Shown in pieces: positions 1 through 5,096 of a stretch of DNA of 7,078 nucleotides. A program made the position numbers and the translations under genes. Below the pieces are notes generated by a model. The model saw only the letters and a program-made list of their open reading frames with translations. It did not search any database and was not told the origin of the DNA. Location: positions 1 through 7,078 of the forward strand of contig JAHJQU010000485.1 in NCBI GenBank assembly GCA_018819005.1, written 5' to 3'. This DNA comes from Pseudomonadota bacterium. GTDB lineage: Bacteria > Desulfobacterota > Desulfobacteria > Desulfobacterales > RPRI01. Within the stretch, counting starts at the first letter, position 1. Each line of letters begins with the position of its first letter.

Positions 1-45
1 CAAACATGAGATCGGCCTTCTTGCCGGTCTCGAGTACATGGGGTA

Positions 46-292
46 CATAACGCCCATGATTTTATGCGTTTCTACTCTTTTCAGGACTAAGCCCCAACTC
101 CTCCACAATAATCCGCCCACGCTCTGCTGCTCTGCTGGCTGCGAATTGGCACATTCTCAACTTCAAGCCCCATTGTAAATAAAAATAATATGACGCAACG
201 CTCCCGGTTTGTCTATCCTTGATTGTCTCGGCATGATTTCCCCGCATCACACTTTCAAAAAGATAGCAACGCATATTTTCATGGGCGTTATG
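46..292. repeat. Segment bounded by 25-bp inverted repeats
   Basis: Positions 46-70 and 268-292 are inverted copies of one 25-base sequence. Both begin CATAACGCCCATGA at the outer edge and end ATGCGTT at the inner edge; only three of four central A/T positions differ (22 of 25 match). Weaker similarity continues about 15 bases inward (CTA then a T-rich run). Each outer end also lies in a small local palindrome: CATGGG 37-42 with CCCATG 53-58, and GGGC 283-286 with GCCC 292-295. A further hairpin lies just outside at 8-31 (nine pairs including one G-T, six-base loop). I see no target-site duplication and no transposase. It could be a small non-autonomous element, or a long attC-like fold, since the outer bases are AAC/GTT. 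The nature of the element is not established. Confidence 0.55.
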
Positions 293-331
293 CCCTGCCT
301 TAGTGTATGGTGTTGTTATAGTGCTATTCAT
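62..331 (-). CDS. Doubtful 89-residue ORF in the inverted-repeat segment
   Basis: This open frame starts at an ATG overlapping the last codons and stop of the Mrr-domain gene (GATGAATAG) and ends in the left inverted repeat. I recognise no family in the translation. It has no Shine-Dalgarno motif of its own beyond the preceding coding sequence, and both ends of the frame are made of repeat sequence. It could be expressed by termination-reinitiation from the upstream gene, but a chance open frame across a repeated, non-coding element is at least as likely. It is listed because nothing else accounts for positions 1-323. Confidence 0.18.
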   Translation of the reverse strand: MNSTITTPYTKAGHNAHENMRCYLFESVMRGNHAETIKDRQTGSVASYYFYLQWGLKLRMCQFAASRAAERGRIIVEELGLSPEKSRNA

Positions 332-2060
332 CTCTTTCAGCTAAAAGTTTCTTTGCTTCTCTTAAATCAATTTTTGCGTGATAACCGTGTTTCTCTAATA
401 AATATAAAAGATTCGACCCATTTAGTAAAGTTAGCGGTTTTGCTTTTGCGAATTCATATGCATCTGGCCCATAATCAGCAGTAGAAACCAAGATACCCTT
501 GGTAGCTCCTTCATTTAGTACAGTACCATATAAATCCCGAACAGCAGAAACTCCAACTGTATTGGTATATCTTTTTGCTTGAATAACGATTTTTCCTCCC
601 CTAATAGGATCAGGATCAAATGCAATTGCATCAACACCACCATCCCTGCTTGCTCGAGTTACCTTAACTTCTCCCCCACCAGTTTGAAATTCTTTCTCAA
701 ATAGCTCTCTAATTAAATGCTCAAAATCTTCCCAGTCCATTGCCGCTAAATTTGTAGTATTATCAATTTGATTAGCAACAGCATAGCTTTCAACAAAGCG
801 TTTATCGACTCTACTGATTTGCAAAATGGGTTGAATAGGAGTTAAGCTACTCAGTTTGCTACTTGCAACACCTTTAAGATTTTTAAAGCATGATTTGGGG
901 TCAACATTTGACAGATCAATACTTAAAAATTCGGTTTTCATTACTTGTATACTAAGAATACAAATATTTTCCTCCTTGCCGATTGCCTTGTTAATAGCTT
1001 TCACCCAGCCATTAAAAGAAATGGCTTCGATTGCATTAACAACATCTGCTTCGAACAATTCGTGAATTGTTCGAAGAGCAATTTTGTACATAGCATCATC
1101 AAACATTTTATTTGTTTGGGATTCCGAAACATAGTATTCTTTCAGATCCTTCCTTGATGCTATGTATTTCACATCTTTTACCTTGGGTAAGCGTTCTATT
1201 GCTGGCAATTCATATTCTAAAATTAGGATTTTGTTATCTGGATTATATTCCAGTTCAAAGTTTTTCGGGAAAGAATCTGGATATTCTGAATTATTCAAAA
1301 CCATTTCACAGTATTCAATTATTGAATCATTATTTTGGGTTAAATATAATTCCTTCATTTGATCAATTTTTGCATTAAAATCGGCTTGCTTCTGTAAGAA
1401 AATATTATTTTGTTTCTCCCATTCAATGACATCTTTCTCCCATTTATAAATTTCATCGGTGAAATCTTTATCCAACTGTTTATTGGAGCTATCTATAGTG
1501 GCTTTTTGTTTTTCCCATTCTGAATAAGCAGTAAAATATTTATTATCAAATTCTCGAATTTTTCTTTCTTTTTTTGATTTGAATAGCTTTTCAAAGAAAG
1601 TTAAAACAGGGGTATATTCAGCGGATTGTTTTACAGGTTTGGGTGGATATTCTTTTTTTCTTTTTTGCGTTGGTTTAGCTGGTGATTGTTCAGGATACTT
1701 TTCTTTTTTCTTTAATCTTTCCCAATCAACTTTATCGTCTATTGATAAAGTACGAGTCAGAAGGTTATCAATTTCTTTTAAGGATTTGATCGCTGCTTCA
1801 GTTCTCGAATTTGCTTCTTCAAGGTTAGCTTCTTTTTCCGAATTGATACGACGTTTTGATTCAATGCTTTCCCACTTATCAATCCATTTCTGAGCTTGTA
1901 AATCTGCTTTGTTTTCAAGAATATCCAGTTCTGGTGCAGAGATTAATTTGTGCTCTTTTAGACCTTTATGATACATTTCCATAGTATATTTTAAAACACG
2001 TGTCTCAGAGACATTCCAACATTCTTGTGCCCGACCTGTTTGGATTTGATCTTTGCTCAT
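324..2060 (-). CDS. Coiled-coil protein with C-terminal Mrr-type restriction endonuclease domain
   Basis: This 578-residue protein is probably a DNA endonuclease acting in defence against foreign or modified DNA. Residues about 50-120 and 160-240 are highly charged, rich in Lys, Glu and Trp and predicted helical or coiled coil, separated by a Pro/Lys-rich linker (about 125-150). Residues about 245-420 form an unrecognised middle region. Residues about 440-565 match the Mrr catalytic domain (PF04471): the helix starting MDWEDFEHLIRELF, then DGGVDAIAFD with Asp473 and Asp477, and IVIQAKRY with Gln494 and Lys496, giving the D...QxK active-site pattern. The later ILVSTADYGPDA stretch is also typical. 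The ATG at 2060 has a good Shine-Dalgarno (GAGGGG, seven bases upstream). No methyltransferase gene is nearby, which suits a stand-alone, type IV-like enzyme. The gene looks AT-richer than its neighbours. Fold and catalytic residues are well supported; target and role are inferred. Confidence 0.88.
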   Translation of the reverse strand: MSKDQIQTGRAQECWNVSETRVLKYTMEMYHKGLKEHKLISAPELDILENKADLQAQKWIDKWESIESKRRINSEKEANLEEANSRTEAAIKSLKEIDNLLTRTLSIDDKVDWERLKKKEKYPEQSPAKPTQKRKKEYPPKPVKQSAEYTPVLTFFEKLFKSKKERKIREFDNKYFTAYSEWEKQKATIDSSNKQLDKDFTDEIYKWEKDVIEWEKQNNIFLQKQADFNAKIDQMKELYLTQNNDSIIEYCEMVLNNSEYPDSFPKNFELEYNPDNKILILEYELPAIERLPKVKDVKYIASRKDLKEYYVSESQTNKMFDDAMYKIALRTIHELFEADVVNAIEAISFNGWVKAINKAIGKEENICILSIQVMKTEFLSIDLSNVDPKSCFKNLKGVASSKLSSLTPIQPILQISRVDKRFVESYAVANQIDNTTNLAAMDWEDFEHLIRELFEKEFQTGGGEVKVTRASRDGGVDAIAFDPDPIRGGKIVIQAKRYTNTVGVSAVRDLYGTVLNEGATKGILVSTADYGPDAYEFAKAKPLTLLNGSNLLYLLEKHGYHAKIDLREAKKLLAERDE

Positions 2061-2091
2061 TTTTTATCCCCTCGGATTGCTTAAAACACTT

Positions 2092-2172
2092 TAACCCAGC
2101 CTCACCAGCGGCGGCCACTGAACTTGATTCGAAGAACGCTGCTCCCCGCCGTCTGCGTGTAGGCGCTTGTCA
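2092..2172 (-). other. attC-like folded site after the HEPN-like gene
   Basis: This imperfect palindrome begins in the TGA stop of the HEPN-like gene (2170-2172) and ends 31 bases before the next start codon. On the plus strand, outer TAAC (2092-2095) faces GTCA (2169-2172) with one mismatch, followed by a two-base unpaired spacer. A long stem ends in CGGCGG (2109-2114) paired with CCGCCG (2146-2151). AGC, CCT, CAC and CAG in the left arm find partners in the right arm. The extra unpaired bases (about 2152, 2156, 2160, 2162-2164) lie in the right arm; the loop is about 2115-2145. These are hallmarks of integron attC sites, though the box bases diverge from the RYYYAAC/GTTRRRY consensus. A degenerate structured 3' UTR is the alternative. 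Confidence 0.5.
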
Positions 2173-2928
2173 GCGGGTACTGATTTCATCAAGCTCTTCT
2201 TGTGTAATCTGAATATTGTCGAGCAACCACTGCCGATAAATGTTGGCATGACCGTACAACCCTTTCAGTGCAGCCTCTATTGAAGGCACCGTTTCCCCCA
2301 AACTGAACTTGCTATAAAACGAGCCCTGTTTATAACTGTCTGGGGCAAAGCAGAAATTTTGTTCGTAGGCGGCATAGTCAAACGCTTCGTTTTTGCCCGT
2401 TCCGCAGAGTGTTTTGTTACCAATACACTTAGACCTGAGTGCGTCGACAATCTGATCAAGTTTTGGCAAATACGATGCCTCGTATTTTGAACCAAAGAAG
2501 TTATACCAATTACTTGAATTCCCATACTTCTCGATTGAATTTATGAACTCCATCGGATCACGAGAGCCCCACAGATTGAGGCGTTCCAGTTCGACATGCT
2601 CGCCCATAGGAGCTAACGACAAATTCTCTAAAACAGCGTCATGTGATTTTAGATTTGACGCCATCTTGCAAATGTTGTGTCTAAAGCTTTTCCCTTTCAC
2701 CGGGATGCCGTAGAATAGAAAGTTGGCTTTTAGGTACTTCTCAATAGCTTGCAATACTGGCCAGAAAAACGGCCTATGCTGGTGATTTAAACCCATGTAC
2801 CTGGCGTTGATGTAATCAATGTCAGCGGGATAGACGAATGTATCAATAATGACACTCGCAATTCTTTGTTGAACCTTCTGCTGTTGATCAAGAGTGAGCC
2901 GTTCGATGTTTCTAATTTTCAAAGTCAT
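2170..2928 (-). CDS. HEPN-like domain protein, function unknown
   Basis: This is a 252-residue soluble protein with no signal peptide or membrane segment. Residues about 35-95 resemble HEPN helices: an aromatic stretch HRPFFWPVLQ, then AIEKYLKANFLFYG (Glu63, Lys64, Lys67), then SFRHNICKMA with Arg83-His84 where HEPN proteins often carry a conserved His before a helix. The RNase-type R-x4-6-H motif is not clearly present, so RNase activity should not be assumed; many HEPN proteins serve as partners or nucleotide-binding scaffolds. Residues 100-252 are not recognised; they are rich in aromatic residues and contain Cys168, Cys175 and Cys193. The ATG at 2928 follows an AGG-type Shine-Dalgarno. 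Its stop codon forms part of an attC-like palindrome, and its leader follows the palindrome at 2961-3011, so the gene looks like one cassette. No partner nucleotidyltransferase gene is adjacent. Confidence 0.7.
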   Translation of the reverse strand: MTLKIRNIERLTLDQQQKVQQRIASVIIDTFVYPADIDYINARYMGLNHQHRPFFWPVLQAIEKYLKANFLFYGIPVKGKSFRHNICKMASNLKSHDAVLENLSLAPMGEHVELERLNLWGSRDPMEFINSIEKYGNSSNWYNFFGSKYEASYLPKLDQIVDALRSKCIGNKTLCGTGKNEAFDYAAYEQNFCFAPDSYKQGSFYSKFSLGETVPSIEAALKGLYGHANIYRQWLLDNIQITQEELDEISTR

Positions 2929-2960
2929 GGATTGAGCCTAGATCCTCGGCGATTGACCGC

Positions 2961-3011
2961 TAACCCTAAATCAGCCGCCCGGCTTTTTGGGTCGGCTGGA
3001 TTTTGAGGTTA
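2961..3011 (-). other. attC-like folded site containing the cupin stop codon
   Basis: On the plus strand TAACC (2961-2965) pairs with GGTTA (3007-3011). Then comes a two-by-two unpaired spacer (CT against GA). A stem follows: AAA with TTT, TC with GA, AGCCG with CGGCT, CCC with GGG, and an eight-base loop (2981-2988). The three single unpaired bases (2992, 2998, 3001) all sit in the right arm. This matches attC architecture: R boxes with AAC/GTT, unpaired central spacer, L boxes with extrahelical bases in one arm, terminal loop. The TAA stop of the cupin (3009-3011) forms the outer R-box pairs, a common arrangement in integron cassettes. It is not a convincing terminator, because the T-run is in the loop rather than after the stem. 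Confidence 0.6.
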
Positions 3012-3323
3012 TACTTTTTCTATGAAGAACACCAATGCTTGCTCAGATAGAACCTTGCCTTTATGCTTATGTTCAGGTCCATCTGGGATGAAAACACCGT
3101 CACCTGGATTGTAAGTTATTTTGGTGCCGGAATATTCGATTTCCATTTTACCGCTGATAAGATAACCGCAATGTCCCTTTTCACACCAATGAGGAGGCAT
3201 TTGATTTGAGTACTCTACAAGCCGGATGCGTTGACCATCTTGATCAATGTATTTATGCCTTACTCCGACAATTGGATTTTCCCATTCGATTTGATCAAAA
3301 TTAATTTTGTAAGGGAAAGTCAT
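3009..3323 (-). CDS. Small single-domain cupin protein
   Basis: This 104-residue protein is almost entirely one conserved beta-barrel cupin domain (cupin_2 type). Motif 1 is seen as PHWCEKGHCGYLISGKMEIE (His45, His51, Gly58, with Cys47 between) and motif 2 as PGDGVFIPDGPEHKHKG (Pro73-Gly-Asp, His85, His87). The histidines suggest a bound metal, but the usual motif-1 Glu is not clearly in place, so metal binding and activity are uncertain. The substrate cannot be predicted. The ATG at 3323 is chosen because CGAGGAGGTA (3327-3336) sits just upstream as an excellent Shine-Dalgarno; a further in-frame codon at 3350 would lie upstream of that site. A TATAAT box lies about 37 bases upstream. The stop codon lies in an attC-like palindrome. 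A sensor or small-molecule isomerase/oxygenase role is possible. Confidence 0.85.
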   Translation of the reverse strand: MTFPYKINFDQIEWENPIVGVRHKYIDQDGQRIRLVEYSNQMPPHWCEKGHCGYLISGKMEIEYSGTKITYNPGDGVFIPDGPEHKHKGKVLSEQALVFFIEKV

Positions 3324-3359
3324 CCCTACCTCCTCGAAGTATAACGGCAAGCTTGAGCA

Positions 3360-3388
3360 ATTATAGGGGACATCAATATATAAATTGA
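3360..3388 (-). promoter_or_regulatory. Possible promoter of the cupin gene
   Basis: A perfect TATAAT lies at 3365-3360 on the minus strand, about 37 bases before the cupin ATG, leaving a leader of roughly 30 bases containing the strong Shine-Dalgarno. The matching -35 region is poor (TCAATT at 3388-3383 with a 17-base spacer), so the promoter may depend on an activator or be weak. The surrounding stretch is A/T-rich, which can produce such boxes by chance. Confidence 0.35.
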
Positions 3389-3447
3389 CAGCGTTATTAA
3401 AGACATGAGAGCGGACTTAGGAGTATAAGAAGACTTCGAGATTTGCT

Positions 3448-3494
3448 GCATAACGTGCGCGGAGGAATAGCCAGTTTTCCAGAGCTTGTTAGGT
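3448..3494 (-). other. Weak attC-like palindrome upstream of the cupin
   Basis: Read on the minus strand this begins ACCTAAC, a full match to the attC R'' consensus RYYYAAC, and ends GTTATGC, close to GTTRRRY. TAAC (3451-3454) pairs with GTTA (3488-3491), a two-base spacer is unpaired, and GC-C-GGA (3457-3463) pairs with TCC-G-GC (3478-3485) through one mismatch (3459/3483) and one extra base (3481). The loop is 3464-3477. At 47 bases it is shorter than known attC sites. It would close the cassette upstream of the cupin and start the cupin cassette about 125 bases before its ATG. The flanking minus-strand sequence 3556-3440 can be read as a short peptide, but no gene is recognised there. Confidence 0.4.
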
Positions 3495-3534
3495 TCAGCA
3501 GGAAGCCGTTTTTGATAATCGGCATTATACATGA

Positions 3535-3700
3535 CGGCGCTATTATCCACTCCCACTCCCCTTGTCTCAAATCCTGCTCATAGGCCCGACCAAGGAGCTT
3601 CCGCAGCAGGGGGTTTGCGGTAAATTATTAATGACAGGCGGGGAAAGTTCTGTTCACGCCTGTAAAATTTATATCATGCGCAACATTTTGTATTTTATTT
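3535..3700 (-). repeat. Dispersed intergenic repeat, copy 1
   Basis: This copy fills most of the gap downstream of the DUF4258/DUF2283 pair. Its left part shares a 24-base identical block with copy 2 (3554-3577 against 4268-4291, beginning CACTCCCCTTGTC). Its right part (3671-3700, ATATCATGCGCAACA and on) matches copy 2 in 29 of 30 bases. Between them, ACAGGCG (3632-3661 region) forms a seven-base-pair hairpin around the conserved GTTCAC motif. The copy lacks the last ~25 bases seen in copies 2 and 3 and stops exactly at the DUF2283 stop codon, part of which is repeat sequence. Confidence 0.75.
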
Positions 3701-3896
3701 ACCCTGCCACCGCATATTCCACTGTTCGGGGGTTTTCCATACGCTGTGATGCATTCAGTATTTCCATTCCCACAACATTTCCGACTTTATCGAAATCGAG
3801 AATTATGCCGGGTTTTTCTTCATCACTTTCCTCAATCGGAGCATTGCTAAAAATTATACGAAGGACATCAACTTCGGGGTCATAGGTTATTTTCAT
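3699..3896 (-). CDS. DUF2283 family protein, probable antitoxin
   Basis: This 65-residue protein matches the DUF2283 family along its whole length. It opens MKITYDPEVDVLRIIF, has the acidic EESDEEKPG turn, then IILDFDKVGNVVGMEILNAS, the family's usual signature. The small acidic fold is typical of the partner of DUF4258 proteins, and it is proposed to be the antitoxin, probably neutralising by direct contact. The ATG at 3896 is chosen because GGAGG (3902-3906) gives a strong ribosome site; a TTG at 3908 is also in frame but would place that site inside the gene. It starts two bases after the stop of the DUF4258 gene, so the two are surely co-translated. The C-terminus abuts repeat copy 1, whose bases supply part of the stop codon. 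Confidence 0.85.
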   Translation of the reverse strand: MKITYDPEVDVLRIIFSNAPIEESDEEKPGIILDFDKVGNVVGMEILNASQRMENPRTVEYAVAG

Positions 3897-3898
3897 GG

Positions 3899-4153
3899 TT
3901 ACCTCCAATACTTTTTGATCTTGCTCGTTTTATAAACTGTAACGACCTTTTCCGGCTCAACAGTATCGTTCACAATTACCCTGACAAGGTAATTCTTTCC
4001 TGTTTCCGAACCGATTAAAGATTGATATGCTTTCATATTTCCATATTCATCAACAATCTGCTCCGGATTCTGCAAGATGGTCTGAACAAGATTTTCAGGT
4101 ATTTCCCTCCGGTTCATTTCATTTCTGGCATGTCTGGAGATTTCAAATTTCAT
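3899..4153 (-). CDS. DUF4258 family protein, probable toxin
   Basis: This 84-residue basic protein fits DUF4258: N-terminal ISRHARNEMNRREIP (His8, Arg10, Arg15, Arg16), then the strand GNMKAYQSLIG, NYLVRVIV and the C-terminal VVTVYKTSKIKKYW. The family is related to RelE/BrnT-like small RNases by fold, so an mRNA-cleaving toxin is the leading guess, with conserved His and Arg residues as candidates for catalysis. It is first in a two-gene operon with DUF2283, the usual gene order for this pair. The ATG at 4153 has only a weak AGGAT ribosome site, in contrast to the strong one of the downstream partner, which would favour excess antitoxin. The family is confident; toxin activity is inferred. 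Confidence 0.85.
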   Translation of the reverse strand: MKFEISRHARNEMNRREIPENLVQTILQNPEQIVDEYGNMKAYQSLIGSETGKNYLVRVIVNDTVEPEKVVTVYKTSKIKKYWR

Positions 4154-4213
4154 TTATCATCCTATTAGTCATCGCTGACCATGCAATACGACATAAACAC
4201 CAGCCCTAAAAAG

Positions 4214-4231
4214 GAGAGTCAACCGGCTCTC
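4214..4231 (-). terminator. Weak hairpin with T-run before the DUF4258 gene
   Basis: On the minus strand GAGAG and CTCTC form a five-pair stem with an eight-base loop, followed by CTTTTTAG. It lies 61 bases before the DUF4258 start, downstream of repeat copy 2. It could end transcripts arriving from the exonuclease gene or attenuate the toxin-antitoxin operon. The stem is short, so it may be chance. A 27-codon open frame (4252-4169) runs through it, with no recognised product. Confidence 0.25.
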
Positions 4232-4250
4232 AACAAGTATTTTTCTATTC

Positions 4251-4440
4251 ATGCGTTATTATTTATTCACTCCCCTTGTCTCAAATCCTGCCTTTCGGCC
4301 CGATCCGCGCGCTTTCGAAGCAGAGTATTTTGGGTTAATTATTGACAGGTGGGAACAAAGCTGTTCACATATATATAACGAATTAATATCATGCGCAACA
4401 GTTTGTATTTTATTTGCATTTTGACCGGATTTTGTCAAAG
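4251..4440 (-). repeat. Dispersed intergenic repeat, copy 2
   Basis: This is the most complete copy. It shares a 24-base identical block with copy 1 (4268-4291). A 54-base block at 4386-4439 matches copy 3 (6495-6548) in 51 positions. On the minus strand it starts with TTTGAC-N8-GTCAAA, an inverted repeat that looks like an operator or small hairpin, then an A/T-rich stretch ending near GTTGCGCATGATAT, then a hairpin around GTGAACA/TGTTCCCAC. Between this copy and the exonuclease stop (4441-4514) I see only a TCCGGA...TCCGGA palindrome and no gene. No complete promoter can be assigned: the TTGACA lacks a -10 box at proper spacing. Confidence 0.75.
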
Positions 4441-4514
4441 TATATTTGAAAAGGGCCGGGGAGGGCTATCCGGAACCCAAAGGCCACTCACTTACTCCGG
4501 ACACTATGATACAG

Positions 4515-5087
4515 CTACATCCCACGTGTCAGCCACAGATTCCTATATCCCTCCCTGAACAGAATCTCTCTCTCTTTTAAGAGGCAAGATTGATTGTGCG
4601 CCAGACAGTCGGCTATGTTTCCCTTCTTGAATTCTTCAATACATTTAATGCCCGCTCCCGGGAAAGGATCGCTATAGGTTTCAATCCCCAATCTTCTAAC
4701 GACAGCCTCTTTACTCTCTTTTCCCTTCTTAATGTCACCATCGAACAGAACTGTTTTTCCCGTTGAGAAATAAAGAACTCCTCTTTCGAACTCGGTATTG
4801 TATGCGAAGAATGGTCGCTCAGAAAATCCAAAAAAGTCTATGCTTTGGAGCGAATCGATGAATGCTGGAATGTGATCAAATTTCTCAACATATTTTTGAA
4901 CCAACGTGTTTTCAAACAAATATCCGAAAAGATACGGCTGAACTAGTCCATATTTACTGAGACCGCTGAGATTATTCCGGATCAGTCCGATGGTTTCCAG
5001 ATCGATAATTGTCCCCCTTACCGGTTCACCCTCAACACTCACAATCCGTTCTTTTACCTCGTTCATAATAGAATAACCATATAACAA
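4515..5087 (-). CDS. DnaQ/RNase H-like exonuclease-type protein
   Basis: This 190-residue protein probably has an RNase H-like (DEDD) exonuclease fold. Motif I is GTIIDLETIGLI with Asp29 and Glu31, as in DnaQ/YprB-type exonucleases. Motif II is FFAYNTEFERGV with Asn97 and Glu99. The C-terminal IADCLAHNQSCLLKEREI (Asp160, His164, Asn165, Lys171, Glu172) occupies the place of motif III. The exact replacement of the last acidic residues is unusual, so activity is not certain. The start is uncertain: a TTG at 5087 has GAAGAG five bases upstream, while an ATG at 5066 gives a protein seven residues shorter but has no visible ribosome site. It begins only 9 nt after the PD-(D/E)XK nuclease gene and is surely co-transcribed with it. 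A role processing DNA ends made by its partner, perhaps in defence or repair, is inference. Confidence 0.7.
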   Translation of the reverse strand: MLYGYSIMNEVKERIVSVEGEPVRGTIIDLETIGLIRNNLSGLSKYGLVQPYLFGYLFENTLVQKYVEKFDHIPAFIDSLQSIDFFGFSERPFFAYNTEFERGVLYFSTGKTVLFDGDIKKGKESKEAVVRRLGIETYSDPFPGAGIKCIEEFKKGNIADCLAHNQSCLLKEREILFREGYRNLWLTRGM

Positions 5088-5096
5088 TCAAACTCT

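Noticed and set aside
209..484. 91-residue plus-strand open frame
   Set aside because: It overlaps the 3' end of the Mrr-domain gene and the inverted-repeat segment on the opposite strand, has no recognisable family and looks like a shadow frame.
2961..3011. Rho-independent terminator after the cupin
   Set aside because: The T-run is inside the loop and neither strand has a T-tract following the stem; the arrangement fits an attC-like site better.
3326..3556. 76-residue minus-strand open frame upstream of the cupin
   Set aside because: It runs through repeat copy 1, the attC-like site and the cupin Shine-Dalgarno. The translation matches no family I know, so it is most likely read-through of non-coding cassette sequence.
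4396..4440. TTGACA in repeats 2 and 3 as a promoter -35 box
   Set aside because: No -10 box lies 16-18 bases away; the nearest TAAAAT is at 20. TTGACA is better explained as one arm of the TTTGAC/GTCAAA inverted repeat.
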